A stretch of 64,000 nucleotides of DNA from Dictyobacter alpinus (lineage in GTDB: Bacteria > Chloroflexota > Ktedonobacteria > Ktedonobacterales > Ktedonobacteraceae). Positions 19,157 to 27,652 of the stretch are shown piece by piece (position 1 is the stretch's first letter; each line of letters starts with the position of its first letter). The stretch covers positions 4,340,001-4,404,000 of the forward strand of contig NZ_BIFT01000001.1 in the NCBI RefSeq assembly GCF_003967575.1, given 5' to 3'. The position numbers and the translations under genes are program-made. The notes under the pieces are model-generated. The model was given only the letters and a program-made list of their open reading frames with translations, ran no database searches and was not told where the DNA came from.

Positions 19157-19648
19157 CTATGAGTTGCTTGTGTCCTTCACTATATTGAGCGCTTCGGCTA
19201 TATGCTGCTCAGGGGCAAAAATTGCAGAAAAGACGAGGCGCACAATCCCTTGCTTATCGATGACGTATGTCACTCGTCCAGGGAGCAGCCCATACTGCGT
19301 GTCTTCATTAGGGACACCGTAGAGCTTCCGTAGAGCACTATCGGGGTCACTAATAAGCATAAAAGGGAGACGATGGTGCGAGGCAAACTGCTGATGGGAC
19401 TCTTCTGAGTCAGAGCTGACGCCAATGACTTCAGCACCCGCGTCTTTAAAATCCTCATAACGATCACGGAACGCGCATGCCTCTGCCGTACAACCAGGGG
19501 TCTCGTCTTGTGGATAAAAATACAGGACGACGGCCTTTTTCCCCTGGAAGTCTTTTAAACGCTGCGCACCATCGACCGATGTGGGCAGGGCGAAGTCGGG
19601 AGCCTGATCGCCCACTTTCACGCTGCCCTCTGCCGCTTGTGTACTCAT
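19157..19648 (-). CDS. bcp: Thioredoxin-dependent peroxiredoxin, BCP/PrxQ type
   Basis: 163 residues. VGDQAPDFALPTSVDG opens the AhpC/TSA fold, and YFYPQDETPGCTAEACAFRD carries the peroxidatic cysteine (TPGC) with a second cysteine four residues later, the PrxQ/BCP atypical 2-Cys arrangement. It reduces hydroperoxides using thioredoxin. Full length for the family. It lies within a segment bounded by direct copies of an IS5 end, so it has probably been moved with that element. Confidence 0.92.
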   Translation of the reverse strand: MSTQAAEGSVKVGDQAPDFALPTSVDGAQRLKDFQGKKAVVLYFYPQDETPGCTAEACAFRDRYEDFKDAGAEVIGVSSDSEESHQQFASHHRLPFMLISDPDSALRKLYGVPNEDTQYGLLPGRVTYVIDKQGIVRLVFSAIFAPEQHIAEALNIVKDTSNS

Positions 19649-19733
19649 TTATCTCTACTCCTTGTTCCATATCTCGTACATACTGTTTGTCAGAACCTGT
19701 TGGATATTTGCTTCCATGCTCATCCATTACGCA

Positions 19734-19765
19734 CATGATGTTGTCGCGTATGCGACAACATCATG
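19734..19765. terminator. 14-bp perfect stem hairpin
   Basis: catgatgttgtcgc and gcgacaacatcatg are perfect complements with a 4-nt loop, between the 3' end of the DGPF gene and the 5' end of the peroxiredoxin gene. Probably a terminator for the former; no long T-tract. Confidence 0.55.
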
Positions 19766-19778
19766 CCCATTCTATGCT

Positions 19779-20123
19779 CTAGTCCCATTCAACAATGGGG
19801 CGGATTTCGATTGAGCCAACTTTCGCCTCTGGAATCTTGGCTGCAACTGCTATAGCCTCATCCAGGTCTTTACATTGTAGGATATAATACCCCCTCAATT
19901 GCTCTTTCGTTTCAGCGAAAGGACCATCGGTTGTCATTGTTCTGCCTTCGCGCACACGCACAGTTGTGGCAGTACTCGTTGGGTGAAGAGCCTCGCCCCC
20001 ATTTATATGCTCGGCTTCTTCCTTTCCAAAGGTATTATATGCAGTCAGCTCAGCCTCCTGCTCAGCCTTGCTCATTGTAGCGGCTGCCGCTTCACTACCG
20101 TAATTTAGTGCTAAAAAACGCAT
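19779..20123 (-). CDS. DGPF-domain (YCII-related) protein, copy 1
   Basis: 114 residues with the family signature TTDGPFAETKEQLRGYYIL and the C-terminal SIEIRPIVEWD. AGGAGG lies 8 nt before the ATG. Members of this family are regularly encoded with ECF42 sigma factors and are thought to be small ferredoxin-fold enzymes or sensors. The second copy at 21565 is about 60 percent identical by eye. Its own promoter at 20190-20216 has the same spaced boxes as that copy, so one sigma factor may control both. Confidence 0.9.
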   Translation of the reverse strand: MRFLALNYGSEAAAATMSKAEQEAELTAYNTFGKEEAEHINGGEALHPTSTATTVRVREGRTMTTDGPFAETKEQLRGYYILQCKDLDEAIAVAAKIPEAKVGSIEIRPIVEWD

Positions 20124-20189
20124 GGTGTCAATCCTCCTGTATGCTTTCCTCTATTTTGTCCAGCAACCCTTTGTCGCTTTCATTAAAAC

Positions 20190-20216
20190 GACGAATGAAT
20201 TGTACAGGAATCGACA
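20190..20216 (-). promoter_or_regulatory. ECF42-type promoter for DGPF copy 1
   Basis: On the minus strand TGTCGA (20216-20211) is separated by exactly 17 bp from CGTC (20193-20190). The same boxes and spacing precede the DGPF gene at 21565. From memory the published ECF42 consensus is TGTCGA with a CG(A/T)C -10. The IS5 end begins only 7 bp upstream of the -35. Confidence 0.65.
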
Positions 20217-20243
20217 TTTTTAAGAGCGTGTTTGGGAAATGGG

Positions 20244-20954
20244 TTAGACGCTCCGACCTAGACGGGCTACGAGCAGCCGAATCATTGCCACCTGTATGAG
20301 CGTCTCGCTGGTCTGGACTGATGCCGCTCATAGTCTTTGCTCAATCGACGAGAACGGGAGAGCCAACCAAACGTACGCTCCACGATCCACCTTCAGGGCT
20401 GAACGCTGAACCCGCGTGTGTCTGGAGATCGCCCCACAACCGTCAGGTCCCAGTTGCCCTCAGCGCGGGCACCAGTCGGCTCAGTCTTTGCCTCGATAAG
20501 CAGCATCCGCCCAGATTTTCGCGGATTATGTGGCACCAATGGAGCGAGCCCTGCCAGGAGGCAACGAGCACCTCTGGTATCATGTACGTCCGCAGGGGTC
20601 ACAGAGATGGAGAGCGGCAAGCCGAGTGTATCAACGAGAAGATGCCTTTTACGGCCCTTGACGTGCTTGTAAGCGTCAAAACCGCTGATGGTGTCCGACT
20701 CCTCGACAGTTCTGACGCGGATGACGCATCGATGATTGCTGCACTTGGTTGCGCATTTTTGCCTACTCGTTCGCGTTCAGCAACTCGAAGAGCTGTATAC
20801 ACCTGGTGCCAGCTTCCTTTCAGGTGGAAGCGTCGAAAATGGGAATACACTGCTTGCCAAGGCGGAAAGTTGCAAGGAAGGGAGCGCCAAGGACAACCAG
20901 TTCGCAGAACATACAAGATGGCATGACAAATTTCTCGTAAGGAATGGGTCCGAG
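20244..20954 (-). pseudogene. IS5-family transposase, main part, broken
   Basis: Recognisable pieces on the minus strand are ICHAILYVLRTGCPWRSLP (the family insert-domain block), LPLSISVTPADVHDTRG, and the ERTFGWLSRSRRLSKDYE region carrying the last catalytic glutamate. They lie in different frames, so several frameshifts have occurred. The N-terminal 31 codons are separated from it by the inserted cassette and lie at 23396-23483. Confidence 0.75.
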
Positions 20955-21003
20955 GAAACCTCATCACGACCGTGTTAACATAGGTGTTTCATATCTCTTG
21001 GAC
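20955..21003 (+). repeat. Left 49-bp terminal inverted repeat of cassette
   Basis: Begins gaaacctcatcacgaccgtg. It differs from the right copy only at the 23rd and 27th bases (A here, G there). Confidence 0.85.
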
Positions 21004-21033
21004 CAAAACGATGCGTAGGAGAAAACCATGGAG

Positions 21034-21333
21034 TTAGCCGAGTGCGGAAATTTCCCAGAGTGGAGGTTGGATCAAGACGATGCGACCTCGGCTCTTGCGC
21101 CGCCGCACTGGTGGGTCAGTACAGTAGCCCGCAACGGTGCGCCTGAAAAAGAAGATGGCAGCGAGAAGAAAGACCACAAAGACGAAGAGCAGAATGGATA
21201 TCCCCTTTGCCTGCGCCAGGAGGGTGTTGGGATTGTCGTAGAGATGAAGGGAAGAGGGGACGTGTGCGATAACGTTCGCAAGGATCAAGAGAAAGAGAAC
21301 AAGAGACTGGATTTTCAGGTTTTTGTTTTCCAC
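21034..21333 (-). CDS. Small two-helix membrane protein
   Basis: 99 residues from a GTG at 21333. Two hydrophobic helices (LVLFLLILANVIAHV and ISILLFVFVVFLLAAIFFF) are joined by a short polar loop, followed by a basic tail. Not a family I recognise. It lies inside the cassette, divergent from the DGPF/ECF42 pair, and could be an accessory of the sigma factor, but nothing in the sequence shows that. Confidence 0.5.
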   Translation of the reverse strand: MENKNLKIQSLVLFLLILANVIAHVPSSLHLYDNPNTLLAQAKGISILLFVFVVFLLAAIFFFRRTVAGYCTDPPVRRRKSRGRIVLIQPPLWEISALG

Positions 21334-21471
21334 GCGTGGTTCTTTCTCTCGATAATCCGAACGTGTCTTTTTTATGAAAGACGTCTTATGAGATGTATGT
21401 AGTGGGCGCGGGTTGCAGTTTTGAGTCCATCACCGCAATTTTTGGGAATCTCAAAAACTCGTCGCCTGAAC

Positions 21472-21498
21472 TGTCGAATTCGTCGATGGCCGTTCGTC
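21472..21498 (+). promoter_or_regulatory. ECF42-type promoter for DGPF/ECF42 operon
   Basis: TGTCGA (21472-21477), 17 bp, CGTC (21495-21498). Identical boxes and spacing to the site before DGPF copy 1. The gene starts 66 bp downstream. It suggests the sigma factor autoregulates its operon. Confidence 0.65.
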
Positions 21499-21564
21499 GT
21501 TAAGGTGAAGCGGAATTGACTGCTAAGAATTGACAGAAATGCTATGCTACAGGAGGTTTTCACT

Positions 21565-21915
21565 ATGCGTTATATGTTACTGATCGCTAGCAATGAAGAA
21601 GTGGCGCGGCAGAGAAGCCAGGCTGAACTGGATGCGGAGTTTGCTGCTTACACAGCATTTAGCAAAGAAGTTGCAGATCGCGGTGTCTTTTTGAGCGGCG
21701 AGGTGCTGCATCCGGTCAATGCGGCGACGACCGTGCGTGTGCGCGATGGGAAAGTCTTGACGACCGATGGACCCTTCGCCGAGACCAAGGAGCAGCTGAG
21801 CGGTTTTTATGTGCTGAAATGTAAGGATCTGGATGAGGCCATCGACTTCGCCGCGAAAATGCCGGGCGCACAGATCGGCTCTATCGAGATTCGCCCTGTA
21901 ATGGAATGGGACTAA
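21565..21915 (+). CDS. DGPF-domain (YCII-related) protein, copy 2
   Basis: 116 residues from the ATG at 21565 (GGAGG 8 nt upstream). Signature TTDGPFAETKEQLSGFYVL, then KCKDLDEAIDFAAKMPGAQIGSIEIRP. It is followed 63 bp later by the ECF42 sigma gene, the standard DGPF-ECF42 pairing. Function of the family is not settled; it is the usual regulated partner of this sigma group. Confidence 0.92.
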   Translation: MRYMLLIASNEEVARQRSQAELDAEFAAYTAFSKEVADRGVFLSGEVLHPVNAATTVRVRDGKVLTTDGPFAETKEQLSGFYVLKCKDLDEAIDFAAKMPGAQIGSIEIRPVMEWD

Positions 21916-21929
21916 TCTGCAGTTTGCTG

Positions 21930-21959
21930 TCTCACCTTCAGCCTGGTCTGAGGGTGAGA
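21930..21959. terminator. Weak hairpin between DGPF and sigma genes
   Basis: tctcaccttcag and ctgagggtgaga pair with one mismatch over a 6-nt loop. It could attenuate transcription into the sigma gene or simply stabilise the upstream message. Confidence 0.4.
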
Positions 21960-21978
21960 TGGGGCAGATGAGAATTGT

Positions 21979-23259
21979 ATGACAGAGACGCAACACTATA
22001 TTCATGATTGCATCGAGCAGGTCTTCCGTCATGAGGGGAGCCGTGTGCGTGCAGCGTTAATCAGCAGCCTGGGAGACTTTGAACTGGCTGAGGATGCGCT
22101 GCAAGAAGCCTTTCTCGCCGCACTCGAACACTGGCCAGACGAAGGCGTTCCACAGAATCCCGCTGCCTGGCTGCTGACCATAGCCCGGCGCAAGGCCATC
22201 GATCGCCTGCGCCGCGCTCAGACATTTGCGCGTAAGCAAGAACTCTTGCAGACGCTCGTTGAGATCGAGGAGCAGAGCGTCCCCTCTCCGCCTGAGACGT
22301 TTCCCGATGATCACTTGAAACTCATCTTTACTTGCTGCCATCCCGCACTCCACATGGAGGCGCGGGTAGCCCTGACGCTCTACACGCTGGGTGGTCTGAC
22401 GACTCCAGAGATTGCGAACGCTTTTCTCGTACCCGAAGCAACAATGGCTCAGCGCCTCGTGCGCGCCAAACGCAAGATCCGCGATGCAGGTATTCCCTAT
22501 AGCGTCCCCTCGCCTGAACGTCTGCCCGAACGGCTTGATGGCGTACTGGCCGTACTCTATCTCATCTTCAACGCTGGCTACAGCGCCAGCATCGGGGATG
22601 CTCTGATACGGCAGGAACTCTGCGCTGAAGCCATTCGTCTCTGTCGTGCCCTCTCCACCCTGCTCTGCGAGGAACCAACACTCCAAGAGGAGCCAGAGGT
22701 TCTTGGCCTGCTTGCCTTGATGGTGCTGCACGACTCGCGCCGCCACGCTCGTTTAAGCGTTCACGGTGAACTTATCACTCTGGAAGAGCAGGATCGTTCG
22801 CTCTGGGATCAAACGCAGATAGCAGAAGGGATAGCGGTGTTGGATCGTGCTCTCGCCCTGCGCAGACCGGGAGCATACCAGATTCAGGCCGCGATCAGCG
22901 CGCTCCACGCTCAGGCAACCCGCGCTGAAGAGACCGACTGGTTCCAGATCGCGCTGCTCTACAGCGAACTGGTCCGGCTCAATGGCTCGCTCGTCGTCAG
23001 GCTGAACTGGGCCGTCGCAGTGGCGATGGCAAGCACACCCGCGCACGGTCTTACCTTACTTGCCGAACTTGACGCTGACGGTGGGCTCAAGAAGTACCGC
23101 AACTTCCACGCTGCACGCGCGGACCTCCTCCGTCGTGCTGGCGACTGGCAGAGCGCGTGTGAAGCCTATCGTACCGCGCTCACCCTCACACAAAATACGG
23201 TCGAACGCGCCTTCTTGCAGCGCCGCCTGCTTGAAATCCAGACAAAATGCGATGGCTAG
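21979..23259 (+). CDS. ECF42 RNA polymerase sigma factor with TPR-like extension
   Basis: 426 residues. Region 2 is ELAEDALQEAFLAALEHWP with AAWLLTIARRKAIDRLRR. Region 4 includes LTTPEIANAFLVPEATMAQRLVRAKRKI. The remaining roughly 230 residues are helical repeats (DUF6596 and TPR-like), the extension that defines group ECF42. It directs RNA polymerase to TGTCGA-type promoters, two of which I see nearby. No anti-sigma factor is adjacent, as usual for ECF42, where the C-terminal extension is required for activity. Confidence 0.92.
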   Translation: MTETQHYIHDCIEQVFRHEGSRVRAALISSLGDFELAEDALQEAFLAALEHWPDEGVPQNPAAWLLTIARRKAIDRLRRAQTFARKQELLQTLVEIEEQSVPSPPETFPDDHLKLIFTCCHPALHMEARVALTLYTLGGLTTPEIANAFLVPEATMAQRLVRAKRKIRDAGIPYSVPSPERLPERLDGVLAVLYLIFNAGYSASIGDALIRQELCAEAIRLCRALSTLLCEEPTLQEEPEVLGLLALMVLHDSRRHARLSVHGELITLEEQDRSLWDQTQIAEGIAVLDRALALRRPGAYQIQAAISALHAQATRAEETDWFQIALLYSELVRLNGSLVVRLNWAVAVAMASTPAHGLTLLAELDADGGLKKYRNFHAARADLLRRAGDWQSACEAYRTALTLTQNTVERAFLQRRLLEIQTKCDG

Positions 23260-23338
23260 CTGTTCCTCTCCCAGCCTCTGGCTAACCGCCAGCGCTCGAT
23301 AGACGCCTTCGTATTGATTTTCCGTTGCATCCCACTTC

Positions 23339-23387
23339 GTCCAAGAGATATGAAACACCCATGTCAACACGGTCGTGATGAGGTTTC
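23339..23387 (-). repeat. Right 49-bp terminal inverted repeat of cassette
   Basis: Complement of the left end with two differences. It contains a TTGACA hexamer on its minus strand. Confidence 0.85.
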
Positions 23388-23395
23388 GGTCCGAG

Positions 23396-23483
23396 GTCTG
23401 CCGCGTGAGGGTTCGGAGGGGAAATGCTGTTGCAAGCACTCCCACTCAGCATCGGAGAGGTTGCTTGGATAGATTGTACTCAT
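23396..23483 (-). pseudogene. IS5 transposase N-terminal piece
   Basis: Reads MSTIYPSNLSDAEWECLQQHF, then PSEPSRGRPR up to the cassette insertion point. This is the standard N-terminus of IS5/IS427 transposases. It is the severed start of the gene continued at 20954-20244. Confidence 0.75.
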
Positions 23484-23553
23484 ACTTCATCGTCTACCAA
23501 ATGTTGCCTCTCGTTGCATTCCCAAACACGCTCTTAGCACTGGTCAGCATGAT

Positions 23554-23844
23554 ATGAGCTCAAAGATAATCGTGACGGTTTTTTCTCTCCTGGCAGAACT
23601 GGAGCGCGATCTCATGAGTATGAGAACAAAGGAAGCCTTGAGCGCCAAGAAAAGTCAGGCCGTTATGCTCGGTAAGCCCAAGGGAACGATCCAGAAGAGC
23701 CAGTTTGAAGCTGACCTTCCACGCATCAAGGAACTCCTCTCACTGGGACTCTCTGTCCGTAAGATTGCCAGTTTGCTAGGGTACACGAACCATTTCGCTC
23801 TCAATACCTACGTGAACAAACGAAAGCTTCGTGAGTCGCTCTAG
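23554..23844 (+). pseudogene. Serine resolvase fragment B, 3' piece
   Basis: 96 codons: MSSKIIVTVFSLLAELERDLM, RTKEALSAKKSQAVMLGKPKG, and a complete C-terminal HTH (LSLGLSVRKIASLLGYTN). It lacks the catalytic serine domain, a short part of which is left at 18806-18868 across the IS5 insertion. Unlike fragment A it retains the DNA-binding domain. Confidence 0.75.
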
Positions 23845-24513
23845 CATGGCATCCTCATTGGAGTCATAAGAGATCAAATTCCTTAACGTGGTTTTTCGGG
23901 CTCTGACTCAATTTTGATGTATTCTTAACGGGCAATCAGCTATAATTCGGTCATAAGTTGAAAGTAAATGGAAGGAACCGACTCATGACCAATGTATTGC
24001 GCTCACCCGCATAACCTTTGAGGATACAGAAAAAAGAAACGCACACAGAGATCTGGCCAAAACTATTTTGGCCAGACCTCCTTTTAGGATACAAGCTCGG
24101 GTATCAGATATCCACAATCTGGCAACATTTTTCACAGCCAACAGGTTGTATCTCCTTGGCAGATGATCTCTCAGGTTCGAACAAAGATACTGGTCATCAA
24201 TTCAGGAAACACGTTCAGATATTTGGACATTGTAAATATGATTACTAAATGGCGTAGTTTTTTGATAATTCCGTGGCGCTTCTTGCGGAGGAACTTCTCA
24301 GCAAACACGTTCCTCAATCGGCTTTTCAAGCCTTTACACCACGATGGGAAAGAAAAAGGCAACCTTAGCAGGCCGCTAGAGAATTGTCCAATTTTACCGC
24401 CATCAAGTAATCACATTTACATCAAGAGTAAGATAAACATTCGCAGATGTTAGGTATTTTTACTTAACATCTGTTCATATCTCTATTATTACTGTTAAAA
24501 TGGTTTATGGGAG
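23845..24513. other. Intergenic with two hairpins, no gene seen
   Basis: 669 bases. A hairpin with 11-bp arms at 24052-24076 (tctggccaaaa and its complement) is followed by a pyrimidine run and looks like a terminator. A second at 24444-24473 has 13-bp arms with one mismatch. The remainder is AT-rich and shows no coding signature. Confidence 0.45.
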
Positions 24514-24834
24514 CTAGAATGAAGCCAAACATGTCAAAAAGAGACGGACCAAAGCAATCTGGATGAAAGCTTCACTGCTGAAAGGTAGTTCTTCATAGTT
24601 ACGGACCCATTGATGGATCGTATCAGATGAAGGTACATGTGACGACCTTGCGTTTGCGTTGTGCCTAAAAACCCTTTTTAGGTTTGAAGATTTGCGCCGA
24701 GAAATGATCTCGAACGTCACTTTTGGAAACACAGTTAGGATCAATGGTGCTAATAATTTTCATTGATCATCAGTAAGATCCGTTACATATCCTTTGTGAT
24801 GTACTGATCGAGGCATCGACTTCGTTCTTTTCAT
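24514..24834 (-). pseudogene. Second IS5-family transposase remnant
   Basis: Starting at an ATG at 24834 the frame reads MKRTKSMPRSVHHKGYVTDL TDDQ, then a stop, then KLLAPLI, the N-terminus of IS5-type transposases. The middle is deleted, and the C-terminal signature DTIHQWVRNYEELPFSSEAF with IALVRLFL ends the frame at 24514. The catalytic DDE core is absent. Confidence 0.65.
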
Positions 24835-24992
24835 TTAATGTGTGTTGAGTTCTTTTCCTTTATTCTATTAGAAAAACGAACATTTTAAGAGTGCGTCTTA
24901 AAATCGCAAGCAATATACTGTACAGAGAGAGATAGAAACATGAATAGTGCGCTGTTTTGGTTTAGTACTACTCGAGCAGAAAAAAATTTTCT

Positions 24993-25358
24993 TTGACCAT
25001 AGCTGCTTTTATATCAATATTACTTGGTATATTAAATGTAATTATATTTGGCCTCACTCTTTATGATTTATTGCTTATACTGTTATTCGGATTTACCCTC
25101 TTCATAGCACTACTATGTTCTATTGCGTTGATAAAAAATAGATCTGTTTCAAATATACCATTATATGTAAAGTCAAATTTTTATATATTACTTCTTTTTA
25201 TATGTTTAGTTTTATTACAAATTTTAAATTTTTTACAGTTAAGATATTTATTAAACACAAGATTTAGTAATATAGTAATATATTTCTTAGTTTCTATTTC
25301 AATTTTATTGTTTTTTTATCTTATTTATCGACAACTAAAATACAAAAGGCTTAGTTAA
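24993..25358 (+). CDS. AT-rich four-helix membrane protein of unknown function
   Basis: 121 residues, about 75 percent hydrophobic, with four predicted transmembrane helices and a short basic C-terminus. The assigned TTG start is weak. An upstream ATG at about 24941 opens a short frame that stops just where this one begins, across an A-run, so a frameshifted longer gene is possible. Base composition is much more AT-rich than neighbours, a sign of transfer. No family recognised. The IS66 end begins 12 bp after its stop. Confidence 0.5.
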   Translation: MTIAAFISILLGILNVIIFGLTLYDLLLILLFGFTLFIALLCSIALIKNRSVSNIPLYVKSNFYILLLFICLVLLQILNFLQLRYLLNTRFSNIVIYFLVSISILLFFYLIYRQLKYKRLS

Positions 25359-25370
25359 TAAACTTGAGAT

Positions 25371-27002
25371 GAGGTAGGCCCAGGATACGTGTAAAATTCG
25401 TAACTGTTCAGTAGGGCTATGTGGTTGCAAAGATACGCTCCAATCTGCTAGAGTAGCCCCATGACGAAGGACGAAGAACTGAACCACCTCCGACAAGCGA
25501 ATGAGGCGCTTCAAACAACCAACCAGACCTTGCGAGAGGGGTTGCGGGAGGCGATCCATGCCATTGAATCCCTCCAACAGCGTGTCAAGGATTTGGAAGG
25601 GGTGGTTGCCTTTCAACAAGAGCGTATCAAGACACTTGAGGGGCAACAGGCCAAAGACAGCCACAACAGCAACTTGCCACCCTCCTCTGATCGCTTTGTG
25701 CGGGTGCCCAAATCGTTGCGCCAGAAGAGCGGCAAAAAGGCCGGAGGCCAACCTGGGCACGAAGGGCATGCCTTGCACCAAGTCGAGACGCCAGATGAGA
25801 TGGTGACCCATCGGGTCGAGTCCTGTGCCCACTGCCATCAGAACCTCGACGCCTGTGCTGCAAGGATTGCTGAACGCCGACAGGTCATCGATCTGCCTGC
25901 CAAACGGCTGTGGGTCACGGAGCATCAGGCTGAGGAGAAGCTGTGTCCAGCTTGTTTGCATCTGAGCCGTGCCTCCTTTCCTGCCAATGTGCTTGCGGCA
26001 GCGCAATATGGGACGGGCATTCAAACCCTCGCGGCGTATCTGGTCGCCGGTCAGGTCGTTTCCTATGCACGTGCCAGCCAGCTGCTCCAAGATCTTTTCG
26101 GTGTCCAGCTCTCCAGAGCTTCCATCGCTCGGTTTGTAACCCGTTGTCATCAGCATCTGGCCGAGTGGGAAAGCATCCTCAAAGCCGCGTTGGTGAAAGC
26201 CCACGTTCTCCGTCAGGATGAGACCGGAATGCGCGTCGGCACAAGCGGTTGGTGGGTCCATGTCTGTGCAACCGAGCAGTTGACCCACGACGGGGCAAAC
26301 GCGAGCCGGGGGCGCGAGGGCATGGACGCGATTGGGATTACTCCCCAGTTCACGGGCATCTCGGTGTATGATGCCCTCCCCAGTTACCAGGGCTATCGGT
26401 TCACCGAAGCGCTGTGCAACGTGCATCACTTGCGCGATCTGACTTTTATCGAAGAGGAACTCGAGCAAGCGTGGGCAAAAGATATGAAGGTGCTGCTGCT
26501 GGACATGAAAGAGGCCGTTGAGCACGCTCGCGCCCGAGGCCAGCCGGAACTGGAAACAGCCGTTCTTGCTGGTTTGCTTACGCGCTATGATCAGATTGTC
26601 TAGGCTGGGTACCAGATCAATCCGCTCGCGGTAAAACCGAAGAAGTCGGACCAATACAAGCGGATGACGGGACGACCGAGGCAAAGCCCCGCACGTAATC
26701 TGCTGGACCGCTTTGCCCAGCGCAAGTGGGATGTGCTTCGCTTCCTGCTGGACTTGACCGTGCCCTTCGATAACAACCAGGCCGAGCGCGACCTGCGCAT
26801 GAGTCATCCGTCCAGCAGAAGATTTCTGGTTGCTTCCGCACGGAGGAAGGGGTGAGGAGCTTTTGCCATATTCGCAGCTACCTCTCCACGCTCCGTAAGC
26901 AACGCATTCCGCTGCTTTCGACACTGGAACAGGCCCTTCTTGGTCATCCGGTTCACCCCTTCTGAACAGTTACGAATTTTACACGTATCCTGGGCCTACC
27001 TC
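25371..27002 (+). mobile_element. IS66-family element with perfect 41-bp inverted repeats
   Basis: gaggtaggcccaggatacgt at 25371 begins a 41-bp sequence whose exact complement ends at 27002. One broken tnpC lies between them; the tnpA and tnpB genes of full IS66 elements are absent, giving 1.63 kb. I see no 8-bp target duplication outside the repeats. Confidence 0.85.
25461..26965 (+). pseudogene. tnpC: IS66 transposase TnpC, broken by stop and frameshift
   Basis: Starts MTKDEELNHLRQANEAL with the usual N-terminal coiled coil, then the KSGKKAGGQPGHEGH motif, the zinc-finger CAHCHQNL, catalytic DETGMRV (first Asp), and the C-terminal DNNQAERDLRM holding the catalytic Glu. An in-frame TAG at 26601-26603 divides the protein. 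A frameshift near 26805 moves the last 50 codons (SGCFRTEEGVRSFCHIRSYL, then STLRKQ) to another frame ending at 26965. It is therefore inactive as written unless both are sequencing errors. The long open frame on the opposite strand is an antisense shadow. Confidence 0.85.
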
Positions 27003-27182
27003 GCGTGGTGATACTCCTATGATAGTGTTGTGATAGAGATGCCCTTGCGACCCGGCTCTCCCCTACCGTGCTGCGCTGACCAAAGGGGAAAAAGTGAGGC
27101 GCCAGATCAGCCAGAAAAACTGCCAGCATTCGGAGCGGCACCAGCTGGTGCCAACTCCAGTGAGAACAATATGCCGCCAAGA

Positions 27183-27404
27183 TTATGAGTTATCAGGAAT
27201 AAGATTGTTTGGTTCAGTGGCGTAGACTACTGTATATCCGCAAGACGTACAAGTAACCGGTTGAGTAGATGAAGTACGTGACTTTTTCCCCAAAAATGAT
27301 GCAGATCTTTTGAACTGTGCAAGCATAATAACACCCATTGAATATGAAACTCGCACACGTGCTCCTCCGCATTCAGGACATGGTTTCAGTTCTGGAGCAT
27401 GCAT
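27183..27404 (-). CDS. Small zinc-ribbon protein
   Basis: 73 residues with two CxxC knuckles, CPECGG near residue 9 and CTSCGY near residue 52, enclosing a short hydrophobic stretch. Probably folds around one zinc ion. It stands alone between IS66 and the M3 peptidase. No function can be given beyond a likely nucleic-acid or protein interaction role. Confidence 0.65.
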   Translation of the reverse strand: MHAPELKPCPECGGARVRVSYSMGVIMLAQFKRSASFLGKKSRTSSTQPVTCTSCGYTVVYATEPNNLIPDNS

Positions 27405-27652
27405 GATGATAACCCTTTCTTCCCATGCAAATTTTATTTTACAACTATTTGCTGTTCTTACTAGATGTTGAACATACAGATATGTTGTTTGTCGAATAAT
27501 GGTTCAGTTTTCCGACGAATATAGGATCTTGGACACTTTCGGTGTGCCTCCTTGACAGAGAGACACCTATGAACAAAGGTGGTCAGCCCACATGATGGAA
27601 AAATGCTTGTCTGACTGAACAATTGTGCAGATTTACGGGTGTTTTCTGGAGA

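Larger units (their letters stand above)
20955..23387. mobile_element. Transposase-free mobile cassette with ECF42 and DGPF genes
   Basis: A 2433-bp unit bounded by 49-bp inverted repeats (20955-21003 and 23339-23387, 47 of 49 identical) and flanked by an 8-bp target duplication ggtccgag (20947-20954 and 23388-23395). It sits inside an IS5 transposase gene, which reads through when the cassette and one repeat are removed (GRPRT, then HSLRE). It contains a small membrane protein, a DGPF protein and an ECF42 sigma factor but no transposase, the layout of a mobile insertion cassette moved in trans. Confidence 0.85.
20223..23534 (-). mobile_element. IS5-type element, copy 2, interrupted by a cassette
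   Basis: Terminal inverted repeats agagcgtgtttgggaa (20223) and its complement ending at 23534, each beside a TA dinucleotide, as in the IS427 group. Without the 2433-bp cassette at 20955-23387 and one 8-bp duplication the element would be about 871 bp, a normal IS5 size. The outer flanks (18868 and 23535) are the two halves of a serine resolvase gene. Confidence 0.8.

Noticed and set aside
23056..23445. Minus-strand open frame over the end of the sigma gene and cassette repeat
   Set aside because: It crosses the 49-bp repeat and the insertion junction, so it is a product of composition and not an old gene.
25335..26924. A very long open frame (529 codons) on the minus strand
   Set aside because: It is antisense to the IS66 transposase, whose motifs are unmistakable on the plus strand. 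Its protein has no family features.
25363..27010. 8-bp target duplication around the IS66 element
   Set aside because: The flanking octamers differ on the two sides whichever repeat boundary is used.
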